Shown in pieces: positions 16,594 through 25,952 of a stretch of DNA of 32,578 bases (the first letter of the stretch is position 1; each line of letters opens with the position of its first letter). The notes beneath the pieces are model-generated. The model did no database searches. It was not told the origin of the DNA and saw only the letters and a program-made list of their open reading frames with translations. Both the position numbers and the translations under genes were made by a program. Where the stretch lies: assembly GCF_000685355.1 (NCBI RefSeq), contig NZ_JHET01000009.1, positions 1 to 32,578 of the forward strand, written 5' to 3'. This stretch comes from Microbacterium sp. CH12i. GTDB taxonomy: Bacteria; Actinomycetota; Actinomycetes; Actinomycetales; Microbacteriaceae.

Positions 16594-17253
16594 ATGACTC
16601 CCATGCCGCCCGAGATCCTCGATACTTCGAGACGAAAGATCGGCAAGTTCATGCGGCGAGCCACGCCTGACCTCGGCGAGCCGATCCTCGCGCTACGGGA
16701 TGCCGGCGGCGCAATCCCGATATTCGAGCTCCAGTGGGAACGCACCGCTGGCGACGATTGGCGGCTCACGGGGGCAAACGAGCCCGAACTCAGCAAACGG
16801 ATGGTCGACTCCACGATCGTCGAATGCAGAGTGTTCTTCACCGAGGGGGAAGACTGCTATCTCCCTGGCATCGTTTCCGCGCTCCGTGCCCTCGTCGGTC
16901 CAGAGCTGGCGGCAGCACGGCGTCCCTTGAAAGAGCATGTTGCACAAGTTGTGAGTGGGTCCCGAATCGGGGCTTCGGGACCAGTATTCAATTCTGGCCG
17001 GCTCGAGATGGACAACGGGTTGGGACCCGGCCTTCTTCTCGGAAGTGACCTCATGGCCATGGATTACATCTACGGCGTGGCACTGCACGAAGATGATGAT
17101 CGCCTGGCACGGCTCGCAAACGTTCCTCTTGCGTCCGCACTCAAAGCCGTGGTCTACCACTTCAATGATCTGCTTCACGTCATCGCGAACGTTCGAGCTC
17201 AGATTGAGAACGACATCGCGAAGGGACACTTCCAACTGACGCCCTCGGTCTAG
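16594..17253 (+). CDS. Hypothetical protein, 219 aa
   Basis: Not recognised. The ATG at 16594 is preferred over TTG at 16579; no clear ribosome binding site precedes it. The N-terminal half looks alpha/beta (PILALRDAGGAIPIFELQWERTAGDDWRL). The C-terminal half is helical, ending in LASALKAVVYHFNDLLHVIANVRAQIEND, with the middle segment LGPGLLLGSDLMAMDYIYGVALHEDDDRL. It follows the 16008 gene by 49 bases and may share its transcript. It converges with the XRE regulator. Confidence 0.6.
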   Translation: MTPMPPEILDTSRRKIGKFMRRATPDLGEPILALRDAGGAIPIFELQWERTAGDDWRLTGANEPELSKRMVDSTIVECRVFFTEGEDCYLPGIVSALRALVGPELAAARRPLKEHVAQVVSGSRIGASGPVFNSGRLEMDNGLGPGLLLGSDLMAMDYIYGVALHEDDDRLARLANVPLASALKAVVYHFNDLLHVIANVRAQIENDIAKGHFQLTPSV

Positions 17254-17269
17254 CAGTATCCAACGCGCG

Positions 17270-17554
17270 CTAACGGCTCCGAAGATCTGGCGGGTCTTCC
17301 GGGATTAGCTGCTCAATCGCTAGTTCGAGAACCTGCGATAACGCCAACAGCGTCCTCAACGTCGGGTTGGCTGCGCTTCCGGGCCTCGATTCGCCCTTCT
17401 CATACTTCTGGTACGTGTAGCGCGTCAGCCCGGCTCGGTACGCGACCTGCTCCTGGCTGAGCCCCGCGTTCTCGCGCGCTCGGCGGAGCGAAGTTGCCAA
17501 GCGTTGAGCATAGACAGCCCACTCATCATCACTGCTGTCATTCTGGCGGGCCAC
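17270..17554 (-). CDS. XRE-family helix-turn-helix regulator
   Basis: 94 residues, one lambda-repressor-like HTH: LRRARENAGLSQEQVAYRAGLTRYTYQKYEKGESRP (about residues 23-58), followed by a helix (TLRTLLALSQVLELAIEQLI). There is no extra effector domain. ATG start at 17554. A palindromic site lies 27-72 bases upstream and is the likely autoregulatory operator. Such small XRE proteins often control defence or mobile genes; here the divergent neighbour is the hypothetical gene at 17686. Confidence 0.85.
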   Translation of the reverse strand: MARQNDSSDDEWAVYAQRLATSLRRARENAGLSQEQVAYRAGLTRYTYQKYEKGESRPGSAANPTLRTLLALSQVLELAIEQLIPEDPPDLRSR

Positions 17555-17580
17555 ATCTTCAGCGTCGCGAGCCAGTCGCG

Positions 17581-17626
17581 TTCGTATGGCCTAATCCGTA
17601 TGGCATAATTCGGGAGGCCATACGAA
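17581..17626. promoter_or_regulatory. Palindromic candidate operator for the XRE regulator
   Basis: TTCGTATGGCC (17581-17591) and GGCCATACGAA (17616-17626) form an exact 11-bp inverted repeat separated by 24 bases. A third CGTATGGC copy (17597-17604) lies inside the spacer in the same direction as the left arm. The site is in the divergent region between the XRE gene and the gene at 17686, where a promoter and operator are expected. Operator function is inferred. Confidence 0.6.
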
Positions 17627-17685
17627 ACAATCAACGCCTTCGCCGGACTCATCCGCCTCTCCTTGCACGTGTGCTGCCCAGCCCG

Positions 17686-18246
17686 ATGACTGCCGGTCGC
17701 ATCTTGGGCGAGGCCCGTGCAGCGACCGTGATTGTGACAGAGGCAATGACACTTGAGTTGTACCCAATCTGGTGGCGCGGCATCGACACCCCGCCACCTG
17801 CCGAGTGGACGTATATGTTCGAGTGCTTCACCGGCGAGGACACCGCAGAGGATTGGGCACTGGCAGCTGCGATCTTCATCGCACGGACCCGACACCGCAC
17901 TGCACTCGGACCAACCTTTGCTGAGCTCTTCATACATCTTCTCCCCGAGGACCACGGCCTGCCGGGTCCGTTCCCCGTCGGCCTGGAGTACATCGAACGC
18001 TGGCGAGCAGTCTCCGGCTTTCGTGGTCACGTATCCATCGAATGGCGCCGCCGCGGTCTGATCAGCTTCGACAAAGGCGTGACACGGAGCCTGCGCGTCG
18101 GACGCGTGTTTCGTGAACGCTCGAGGGACAGGCAACGCACTCGACCGGTTGGCGCGCGACTTGATTCCAAGACGTCGGATACCAGTGATAGGAACGAATC
18201 ACAGACCCAGGAGACGCAAGGAGTGACGTGCTCGGATACAGCGTGA
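17686..18246 (+). CDS. Hypothetical protein, 186 aa
   Basis: Not recognised. The ATG at 17686 (MTAGRILGEARAATVIVTEAM) is chosen because the upstream extension would run through the XRE gene. The text is protein-like: ELYPIWWRGIDTPPPAEWTYMFECF, GPTFAELFIHLLPEDHGLPG, EYIERWRAVSGFRGHVSIEWRRRGLISFDKG. The C-terminal 40 residues are basic and then low-complexity. No membrane segment. It overlaps the next start by 19 bases and begins a three-gene run with 18228 and 18566. A longer minus-strand frame over the same bases was rejected. Confidence 0.6.
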   Translation: MTAGRILGEARAATVIVTEAMTLELYPIWWRGIDTPPPAEWTYMFECFTGEDTAEDWALAAAIFIARTRHRTALGPTFAELFIHLLPEDHGLPGPFPVGLEYIERWRAVSGFRGHVSIEWRRRGLISFDKGVTRSLRVGRVFRERSRDRQRTRPVGARLDSKTSDTSDRNESQTQETQGVTCSDTA

Positions 18247-18566
18247 CAGTCAGTCAAATTCACGGCGAGATCCGCGAAGTTGACTTCGCACGCGTGCACG
18301 AGATTCCCTACCCCGACAGCGTCGATTCGATAAAGGGATTCATGCGGGAACCCGGGGTGCACGTGTCCTCTCGCACGCGCATCGACGCCATCCTCGACTG
18401 TGTCGAAAGCGGTGCCGCCCGACTCGTCCACGACGGCGGATACCCGTACCTGATCTATGCGCGCGGCGGTGACATCGTCACAGCGTTCGCCCGCGAACTC
18501 GGCGACACCGCAACTGAGCTGGAAGAAAACGAGTGGTACATGGTTGAAGCGTGGGACCAGAGCTGA
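18228..18566 (+). CDS. Hypothetical protein, 112 aa
   Basis: Not recognised. GTG start at 18228 with AAGGAG 5 bases upstream. The sequence MLGYSVTVSQIHGEIREVDFARV and GYPYLIYARGGDIVTAFARELGDTATELEENEWY suggests a small alpha/beta protein without membrane segment. Its stop overlaps the next start by one base (TGATG). Small soluble acidic proteins in such runs are sometimes immunity proteins, but nothing here proves that. Confidence 0.65.
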   Translation: MLGYSVTVSQIHGEIREVDFARVHEIPYPDSVDSIKGFMREPGVHVSSRTRIDAILDCVESGAARLVHDGGYPYLIYARGGDIVTAFARELGDTATELEENEWYMVEAWDQS

Positions 18567-18964
18567 TGACAACTGCCTACCCTCCCGAGATCCAACGCAT
18601 TGTCGACCGCGTCGCCCCGGGCTGGCCAGAAGAGCTTGAGGTGCGAACAGGCTGGTATCCGCTGCTCGCTCGGCTCGATGAGCGACTCGCTGCAAACGCA
18701 CCGAACTACGTTCTCCAGCAGTGCAAGTCGAAGTTCGGTGCGCTCTGCTTTTACGCGGAGCCGTCGGACGAGCCGTGGAGCTACGACGAAGCCTTCAACG
18801 AGGCCATCCGCGCGGCTGAGTGGGAGAGCGTGGAGAGGTGTGAGGAGTGCGGAGCAGCAACAGCCCTGCAATACGTGTTCAGCCTTTGGGTGTCGACGCT
18901 GTGCGCTGAGCATGCCGCGGCCGTATCTCCATCGGTCGACGAAAGCTCTCGTAAGCCCGAATAA
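18566..18964 (+). CDS. Conserved small protein with 'GWYPLL...CKSKFGALCFY' motif
   Basis: 132 residues, ATG at 18566 coupled to the previous stop. I recognise the pattern GWYPLLARLDERL...QCKSKFGALCFYAEPS as a variant of a widespread phage and bacterial family of unknown function, in which it usually reads GW.PL...QIKEKFG.LRFY. That is followed, as usual, by a helix (NEAIRAAEWESVERCEECGA) and Cys pairs: CEEC and CAEH. These could bind zinc. Confidence 0.65.
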   Translation: MTTAYPPEIQRIVDRVAPGWPEELEVRTGWYPLLARLDERLAANAPNYVLQQCKSKFGALCFYAEPSDEPWSYDEAFNEAIRAAEWESVERCEECGAATALQYVFSLWVSTLCAEHAAAVSPSVDESSRKPE

Positions 18965-19046
18965 TGGCTTCTTCGGAACCAGCATGACCCGATAGTCTCG
19001 GACATATCCGGAAAGATCCGGTTCCATCCGCTTTTGAGGTAACCGC

Positions 19047-19235
19047 ATGCCTGAACCGTGGCTCTCAGCCGACGACATCGCTGACTACTTAGGTGTAACC
19101 AAGGACACGATCTACGCCTGGATCACTGACAAGGGGATGCCAGCGCACAAGGTGGGTCGCCTCTGGAAGTTTCAGACGAGCGAGGTTGACAGTTGGGTTC
19201 GTCAAGGCAGCACCGCATCGGGAGATGACACGTGA
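19047..19235 (+). CDS. Excisionase-like helix-turn-helix protein
   Basis: 62 residues: WLSADDIADYLGVTKDTIYAWITDKGMPAHKVGRLWKFQTSEVDSWVRQG is a complete winged MerR/excisionase-type HTH (TIGR01764-like). GAGGT precedes the ATG. It stands alone upstream of the DUF499 gene, 46 bases before its start, in the same direction. It may therefore be the operon's regulator rather than a recombination directionality factor; no integrase is present. Small HTH proteins of this type are common as the first gene of methyltransferase-helicase defence operons. Confidence 0.88.
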   Translation: MPEPWLSADDIADYLGVTKDTIYAWITDKGMPAHKVGRLWKFQTSEVDSWVRQGSTASGDDT

Positions 19236-19281
19236 CACGCGAACCTCTGAGCGAACGCTCGTGGCCCCGGAAGGAAGTCGA

Positions 19282-22200
19282 ATGAGCAACTTGAGTCTGA
19301 TGCCACTGCGCGCCGCCTGCGTGCCGCGAGAAGACGTCCTTCAAGGCGGCCTCGCCGATAACCACTTCGCTGCGCAGCTCGACAAAGTCCTGCGCGACCC
19401 TGAGCGTTACCCGGTGTACGGCGACCCCGAGGCCTTCTTCGCTCAGACGTATCCGACCTCGGGGTTGAAGACTTTGCTGAGCAAGACCTTCGGTCGAATT
19501 ACCGGAGCGAAAGGGGTCGCGGGCGAGAGCGGCGTCTTGCGACCGACTACGTCCTTTGGCGGCGGCAAGACCCACGGCCTCACGGCGGTTTACCATCTCG
19601 CCGGTGGGGCCCGCCCGTCCAACATCGCCGAGTTCATCGACCCCAATCTGCTGCCGGACGGCCCCGTCCAAGTTGCCGCGCTCGTTGGTGACGCTCTCGA
19701 TCCCACGGCGGGGGTCGAGACCGACGGGCACCGCACATACACTCTGTGGGGCGAGATGGCCGCGCAGATCAGCGACGACGCGTTTGAGGCAATGGCAGCC
19801 AACGACGTCGAGCGCACAGCGCCGGGAACCGGAACCATCCGGGCAGCGTTCGCGGGCAAGCCAACGATCATCATTGTGGACGAGATCGCCAAGTACCTGC
19901 GTGCAGTATCGTCCTCGGGCAGCGAAGATGTACGCCGCATGGCCCGCGCGATCCCGGTGTTTCTTGGGAACTTGTTCGAGGTCGCATCCGACCCGACTAA
20001 CAACGTCTCCGTCATCATCACCCTGGCGGCGACAACCAACGCGTTCGGTGCCGAGACCACCGAGATAAGCGACCTGACGGGCGACGAGAAAGAGCGGGCT
20101 GATGCCGCGAACGCCGCCTCGGTCAAGGCCGCTGAGGAGACTGGCGACGTGCTAACCCGCGCCGTCCAACCATCCGCTGTGATCCGTCCAGCCGACGACA
20201 ACGAGATCGGCGAAATCCTCAAGAAGCGCCTCTTCGCCTCGGTCGATGAGAGCGCTGCGAAGGCGGCGGGTGACGCCTACCGCGACCTGTACGAGACTCT
20301 CGGCAAGACCGAGCAACTGGCCGGTGGCGCAGAGCACCCTGCGACATACGGCGAGTTGGTCACCAAGACCTATCCGTTCCACCCCGAGCTTGTGCGCGTC
20401 CTCGATAAGCGCCTGGGGAACATCACGCAATTCCAGCGGGCGCGTGGCGCCTTGAAGTTGCTGGCGGAGGTCGTGGCTCATGTCTACGCCACAAATGATG
20501 ACACCGCGATCCTTAATGTGGGTGACATTGACTATGACAACGCTCCGGTACTGAACCACCTCACCGATGGCATTGGACGGGCCGAGTATGCCTCCGTTGC
20601 TGAGGGGGACTTCGCAGGACAGCAGTCGCACGCCGCAGCCGTCGACGCTGACGTGTTCCCCGGCAAACCTGCCTACGCGACCCGAGTTGCACGCACCGTG
20701 TTTACACATTCCTTGGAGATGGTTGCAACTGCCGGCGCCGGGCGCAATGACTGGGTTGTCGGCACGCTTCGTCCCGGCGAGGACGCCACCATATTTGAAA
20801 AGGCGCTCACAGAGTCAGAGAAGGTGTTCTGGCACCTGTCATTCGACGGGGGACGGTGGCGGTTCAACATCGAGCCAAATGTCAACGCGATCATCGAGAC
20901 CGAGAAACGAAACATCGCGAACACAGCTGTCGCCGCAAGGGTGGACTCTCTGATCCGCAGTGCATTTGCCAACGATGGCGGCGCAAGAGCGATCCATTTT
21001 CCGTCTGGACCTGCCGAAGTACATGACGAGGCGAACCTGCGCGTGGTCGTTCTCGACTACAACGTCGTTGCAGTTACACAAAAGGGCGCAGATCAACCAC
21101 CAGCGGTCGTAATCGAAATGCTGGACAAGGTGGGCTCGGTCGGCACTCCACGCAAGTATCGCAACGCGGTGGTGTTCGCGGTTCCCGACAGAGAGCAGAT
21201 CGAAGTCCTGAAGGACCGGGCACGAGCGTTGATCGCCTCGAGTAACCTCGCCAGCGACACAGCTCGGCTCGCGCAATTCGGCGACGAAGTACGCAAGAAG
21301 GTCGAGGGCTACAACAAGGAAGCCACCCTCAGCGCTCGGATCGCAGTGACTCGTTGCTATAAGCACATCTACTTCCCTTCCGGCGACAAGGCCGCCGGGT
21401 ATCTGCGTCACCGCGAACTGCCAGCCCAGGCGCAAGGTGACACGAAGAACGCCACCTCAGCGGTGCTGAGCTTGCTGGAAGACGAAGACAAGATTCGCAG
21501 CAGCGCGTTCACCGCTTCCTATCTTCGATCGAAGACGTGGCACACCGTGAACTCGTCCACGACTCGCTCCATCGCCGACTATTTCTGGACTGACCACACG
21601 ATCCAGATCGTCCGCAATCCAAACCTGATTCGTGAAGCCATCGTCAACGGGGTCAAGAACGAAAACTGGGTCTACTACGACGCGGGCACCGGCAAGACCT
21701 ACACGGCGAGCACAATGCTGGGTTCTCCCCGGAGATGAAACCCGACGCCGAGGTGATGACCACCACGGAAGCGCAGGCACGCGGCCTGCTAGTCCGCAAG
21801 CCCACCCAGACTGATCTACGCGCCGTGCTCACCAACGATGACCTCACCGGGGGCGACATTCGTTCTCGACTCGAAGCCCAATGCGGCGGCGAACCAACAA
21901 AGACCGATGTCCTCGAACTTCTTGCTACCGCGGTCCAATCCAGCGACTACAAGTGGTTCGTTGTTCTTGACATGGCTCCGGCACCAGGGGTCCGGGCGCT
22001 GTCGCCGTCAGCGATCAAAGACAAGGGCTTGGACGGACTGCGCATTCTCACTCGTGAGGCCGCAGACGCGCAAGGTATTGAGGTCCCCACTCGTATCCCG
22101 AACTCAAAGACTTTCAGCGCATCCGGCCCCGGAGGCGCTGCGATGCAGAGCCTCATCGACCAGATTTCCGACTTCAGCGTCCCGACTGTGAGCACGATGA

Positions 22201-22559
22201 CGTTGAAGGTCAGCGCAGACGAAGCGTCCGGCACCAGCGACATAGACCTTGCCATCGCGTCACTCGGCATGTTGCAAAAACAGAACATTAGTGTGCGTGC
22301 AACCATCCGAGCCGAGTACAAGGGCGTCGCAGGCGGCATCCAGTTCCAAGGCACCGCCGACCGCCAGGACTTCCAATCCGCTTACAATCACGCGAAGAAG
22401 GCCCTTGGTGGAGCAACCAAGGTGGCTGGTGAGGTCACTCTGACGTTCACTTTCGCGCCAGCCTTGGACATCACCGACACGCAGTTCGGTCAGATCCACA
22501 CAGTCATCAAGAACCTTGCGCTGAAGAACACGACCATGACAGCGGAGGTGGCCAAGTGA
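19282..22559 (+). CDS. DUF499 domain ATPase, anti-phage associated, split by apparent frameshift
   Basis: The ATG at 19282 with GGAAG upstream starts MSNLSLMPLRAACVPREDVLQGGL, the usual DUF499 opening. The P-loop is SFGGGKTHGL (Walker A at about 93-97) and the Walker B is PTIIIVDEIAKYLR (about 193-206). The large AAA-like core is followed by winged-helix and helical regions. The frame breaks after MLGSPRR at 21738, and the same protein continues from MKPDAEVMTTTEAQARGLL. Restoring one T in GGTTCT (21721-21726) gives MLGFSPEMKPDAEV and one protein of about 1092 residues. DUF499 ATPases occur with DUF1156 methyltransferases and helicases in phage defence loci. It likely moves DNA or remodels the complex. 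Confidence 0.88.
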
Positions 22560-23029
22560 GCGCTGTCAAGCGCGTCCGTCCGGCCAGGCATCTCGCGCTG
22601 GTCGAGGGTGTCAGAGGGTTCAGGCTGATCGTAACTGCCGGCCGCGGTGAGACCTTCGGTGTGACCCTGGAGGAGACCTACGGAGAGAGCGGCGGGGCCA
22701 TTGCTGCGCCCGTGACCACGACCACTCCGGTTCAGACCGGGCGCGTGGTTGATGCTGTGTTTGTGGCGATTCGTAATGCAGGACACCAGCCGAGCGTGTT
22801 GGCGTTCAAGCGGAAGGCTCCCGTTCATCTCGGAGAAGCCGAGGGAGTCAGACTGGCGCTCGTCATGATCGCAACCCAGCCCATCGCCAAGCATGAGCGC
22901 GTCCGTGCACTCGTCGCTGGCATCAACGCCATGAGCGTTGAGGAAACGTACTACTGGTACGCGAAGTGCATGGGCCTTGATGGCAACCGCGCACGCAAAG
23001 CACTCCGTATCCTCCTTTCCGATCACTGA
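22556..23029 (+). CDS. Small conserved defence-associated protein (DUF7680-like)
   Basis: 157 residues. GTG start overlapping the DUF499 stop in GTGA, so stoichiometric co-expression is likely. Landmarks: FRLIVTAGRGETFGVTLEETYG (beta-rich start), FKRKAPVHLGEAEGVRLALVMIATQPIAKHERVRALVAGINAMSVEETYYWYAKCMGLDGNRARKALRILLS (helical C-terminus, about 85-155). I recall proteins with this MS.EE.YYW.AK...G.....ALR.LL ending between DUF499 and DUF1156 genes, recently labelled DUF7680; the label is from memory. No catalytic motif is seen; it may be a structural or adaptor subunit. Confidence 0.75.
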   Translation: MSAVKRVRPARHLALVEGVRGFRLIVTAGRGETFGVTLEETYGESGGAIAAPVTTTTPVQTGRVVDAVFVAIRNAGHQPSVLAFKRKAPVHLGEAEGVRLALVMIATQPIAKHERVRALVAGINAMSVEETYYWYAKCMGLDGNRARKALRILLSDH

Positions 23030-23039
23030 AGGACCCACC

Positions 23040-25951
23040 GTGACCACTCCAAGACCCCGCGTCCTAATCGAGGACTGGCTCCCCGTCGCAGAACTCGGCA
23101 TCGAGTCAAGGCGGGAGAGGGCAGCAGCAAATGCCATTCCTCCCCTTAACTCGCTGCACATCTGGTGGGCGCGACGCCCTGTTGTCGCCTCAGCAGCTGT
23201 TGTGTTGGCAGGGTTGCTACCAGAGTGGTCGCCAGAGCTTAACGAGACATTCGCAGATGCCGATGAACTGCGCGATAGCCAGTCTTACAGGGCGTGGCTG
23301 CTGCGTCTGATCGGCATCTGGGGGGACCCAGTACGCGCGCGGCGTGTCCTCGACGCGGCGAACGCAGCCGGCGTGAAGTTGAAAGATAACGGATACGGAT
23401 ACAAACAGGCCTACAAGAACCCCATCAGTCGTAATGACATCATCTTGCTTCATCGAGTGCTGGTACACACTTGGGGCGAACTCCCCATCGTTGCGGACTT
23501 TACAGCAGGCGGCGGCTCGATTCCCTGGTCGTCGGTGCGCTACGGGCTGCCTACGTTAGCGAACGATCTGAATGGAATTGCGGCAGCCGTACTCCGAGCA
23601 GGGGTTGAGGTTCCAGCAAGGCACGGGGCCTCACTTCTTGATCCCATCAAGCAGTGGGGACGGGTTCTCTGTTCTCGTGTTGAAGCGCGCCTCCGGCCGC
23701 ACTTTCCGATGGTTGGCGGCGAGAGCGTGGTGGCTTATATCTGGGCAAACGCGGTTGCCTGCCCCAGGACTGGCCGCCTCGTCCCTTTGATGCCTGACAA
23801 ATGGCTCCGAAAGACTGCGGGAAAGGAAGTCGCTGTCCGCCTCATTACAAACGTCGACGGTGTTGAACTCACCGAGCCACGTTTTGAGGTCGTTGAAGCG
23901 GGTTCTGTAGACAAGGCAGATGCAGCCAGGGGATATGTGGCGGGGGGCAAGGGAGTTTCGCCCTACGACAACTTGGTGATCGACTCTGGGTACATCAAAG
24001 CAGAAGCCCAGGCCGGTCGAATGTCCCAGGTGATGTACGCAGTCTCCGTGAAGACTTCGAGTGGGAAGCGGGAATTCCGTTCCCCTACGGACGATGACTT
24101 GGCCGCTTTGAGAAGTGCATCTGACGAGCTCAAAGGCCTGAAGGCTGGATGGCTTGCGGCCGGAGTCCTCCCCGCTGAAGAAGTCGACCCAGGCTTGAAA
24201 ACCCAGGAGCCCCTTCGATTTGGAATGACTAGTTGGCAGGACTTTTTCACTGATCGCCAGCTACTTGTTCACGGCGTGTTTGGCGAGGAGTTTGCTGCTC
24301 TCATTCCAGAGGTGCGCGCTGCAATGCCTGATAAGGCAGATGACGTTCTGTTCGAGCTTGCGCTCATGCAGGGCAAAGCCCTGAACTACAACTCCCGCCT
24401 GACATCTTGGCACGTGACCCGCCAAGTGATGCGAAGTGTGTTCGATTCTCACAATCTCGCCTTCAAATGGACGTTTGCGGAATTTGAAGGTGCTCGTGCG
24501 CTCTACTCCTGGTGTCTGGATCAACTCGTGTATGCCTATGGCGGTATCGCCACGTTGCTAGACGAGACTGGCGCAGCAGATATCGCGGGCGACCAAGCGG
24601 TCGAGCGTCAGGTGACGGTGACTCAAGGAGGCGCAGCCGCCCTTCCATACGAGGCGAATACTGTCGCGCACATCTGCATGGACCCCCCGTACTACGACAA
24701 CGTGATGTACGCAGAACTCGCCGACTACTTCTACGTGTGGGAGAAGCGGACGCTTGGACGTCTGGTTCCTGAGTACTTCCAGGACCCCTTGTCCGATAAG
24801 GATAATGAGGCTGTTGCGAACCCGGCGCGGTTTGCCTCAATGGGGCGGCGCAAGTCCGAGCTCGCAGACTTGGACTATGAATCAAAGATGACCGCGATCT
24901 TTGCCGAGTCACGCAGGGTGCTCAGAGACGACGGCGTTCTGTCTGTCATGTTCACCCACAAGCGGGCGGAAGCGTGGAACACGCTGGGAATGAGCCTTCT
25001 GCAAGCCGGATTCACCATCGAAACGTCATGGCCGGTGAATACGGAAGCCGAGTATTCACTCCATCAGGCCAATATGAACTCCGCAGCCTCCACCATCATG
25101 CTCGTTTGCCGGAAACGCGAGCAGCGGCCGGACGACGACAAGGTCTATCTCGATGACATCGAGCAGGACATTCGCCAGGCAGCTCGTAACGCTGCCACTC
25201 GGTTTCAGCATGACGGGATCGAAGGAGTGGACCTACTTCTGTCAACGTACGGACCCACACTGTCGGTAATTTCGCAGACTGGCCCGTCTATTCGTCCACT
25301 CCTGATGCTGAGGGGAGGGACGAGCTGCTGCGCCCCGAAGATGCGTTGACTCTGGCACGGGAGGAGATCGTGGACCTCCGTCGATCGCGGCTCGTCGGAA
25401 AGGCCGCGAAGGTGGACTCGCTCACCGACTTCGTTCTGCTCGCCTGGGATACGTTCGGAGCTCGGGAGTTCCCGTTCGACACCGCACGATTGCTGGCCCT
25501 CGCCGTGGGCGGCCTCGACATCGACGCCATAGAGAGAGCCAAGATCTTGTCAAAGACGGCTGGCAAGGTAAGGCTATTGGAGCCCAAGGAACGCCTGCGT
25601 CGCGGAGCCGACTCAGATCTGCCAGGTGTCACCCCAGAGGCCATCTCCTTCGATTATATGATCGACGCGGTGGACACCGCCCTATACATCGCCGAGGTTG
25701 ACGGTCAGCAAGCGGCTAAGCGGTTCCTTGACCTCCATGGATACACCAGCAAGGGCGGTTTTATTTCTACGCTGCAGGGCTTGGTCAACGCGATCCCGCG
25801 CACCAAGGTCAAGGGCACATGGGTAGTGCCCGAGGCAGGGCTCCTCGACACGCTATGCACTCTCTACTTTGATGACATCGCACTCCCCGAAGCGGTTGAG
25901 ATGGCAGCAGTTGTGGCCCCGAACGAGAATGCACTGTTCGAGTTGGAGTGA
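23040..25951 (+). CDS. DUF1156 DNA methyltransferase, anti-phage associated, split by apparent frameshift
   Basis: GTG at 23040 with AAGGA upstream. The N-terminal DUF1156 signature is VLIEDWLPVAELGIESRRERAAANAIPPLNSLHIWWARRPVVASAAVVLA. A SAM-binding FTAGGGSIPW follows at about 154-163, and the catalytic DPPYYDNVMYAELADYFYVW at about 548. This order, with nearly 400 residues between, resembles alpha-class amino (N6A or N4C) methyltransferases with a target recognition insert. The first frame ends at 25347 after LSVISQTGPSIRP. Restoring one T at about 25280 gives QTWPVYSSTPDAEGRDELLRPEDALTLAREE and adds the helical C-terminus to 25951, about 970 residues in all. Probably marks or recognises DNA for the defence system. 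Confidence 0.9.
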
Positions 25952-25952
25952 C

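Noticed and set aside
17425..18135. 236-residue minus-strand frame
   Set aside because: It overlaps the XRE gene and the well-behaved plus gene at 17686, and has low-complexity, non-protein-like text.
19047..19235. Excisionase of an integrated element
   Set aside because: No integrase or attachment site is seen. Its position directly before DUF499 fits a regulator better, although the fold is the same.
25346..25951. Separate 201-residue gene after DUF1156
   Set aside because: It is the C-terminus of the DUF1156 protein; one restored base at about 25280 joins them without a gap.
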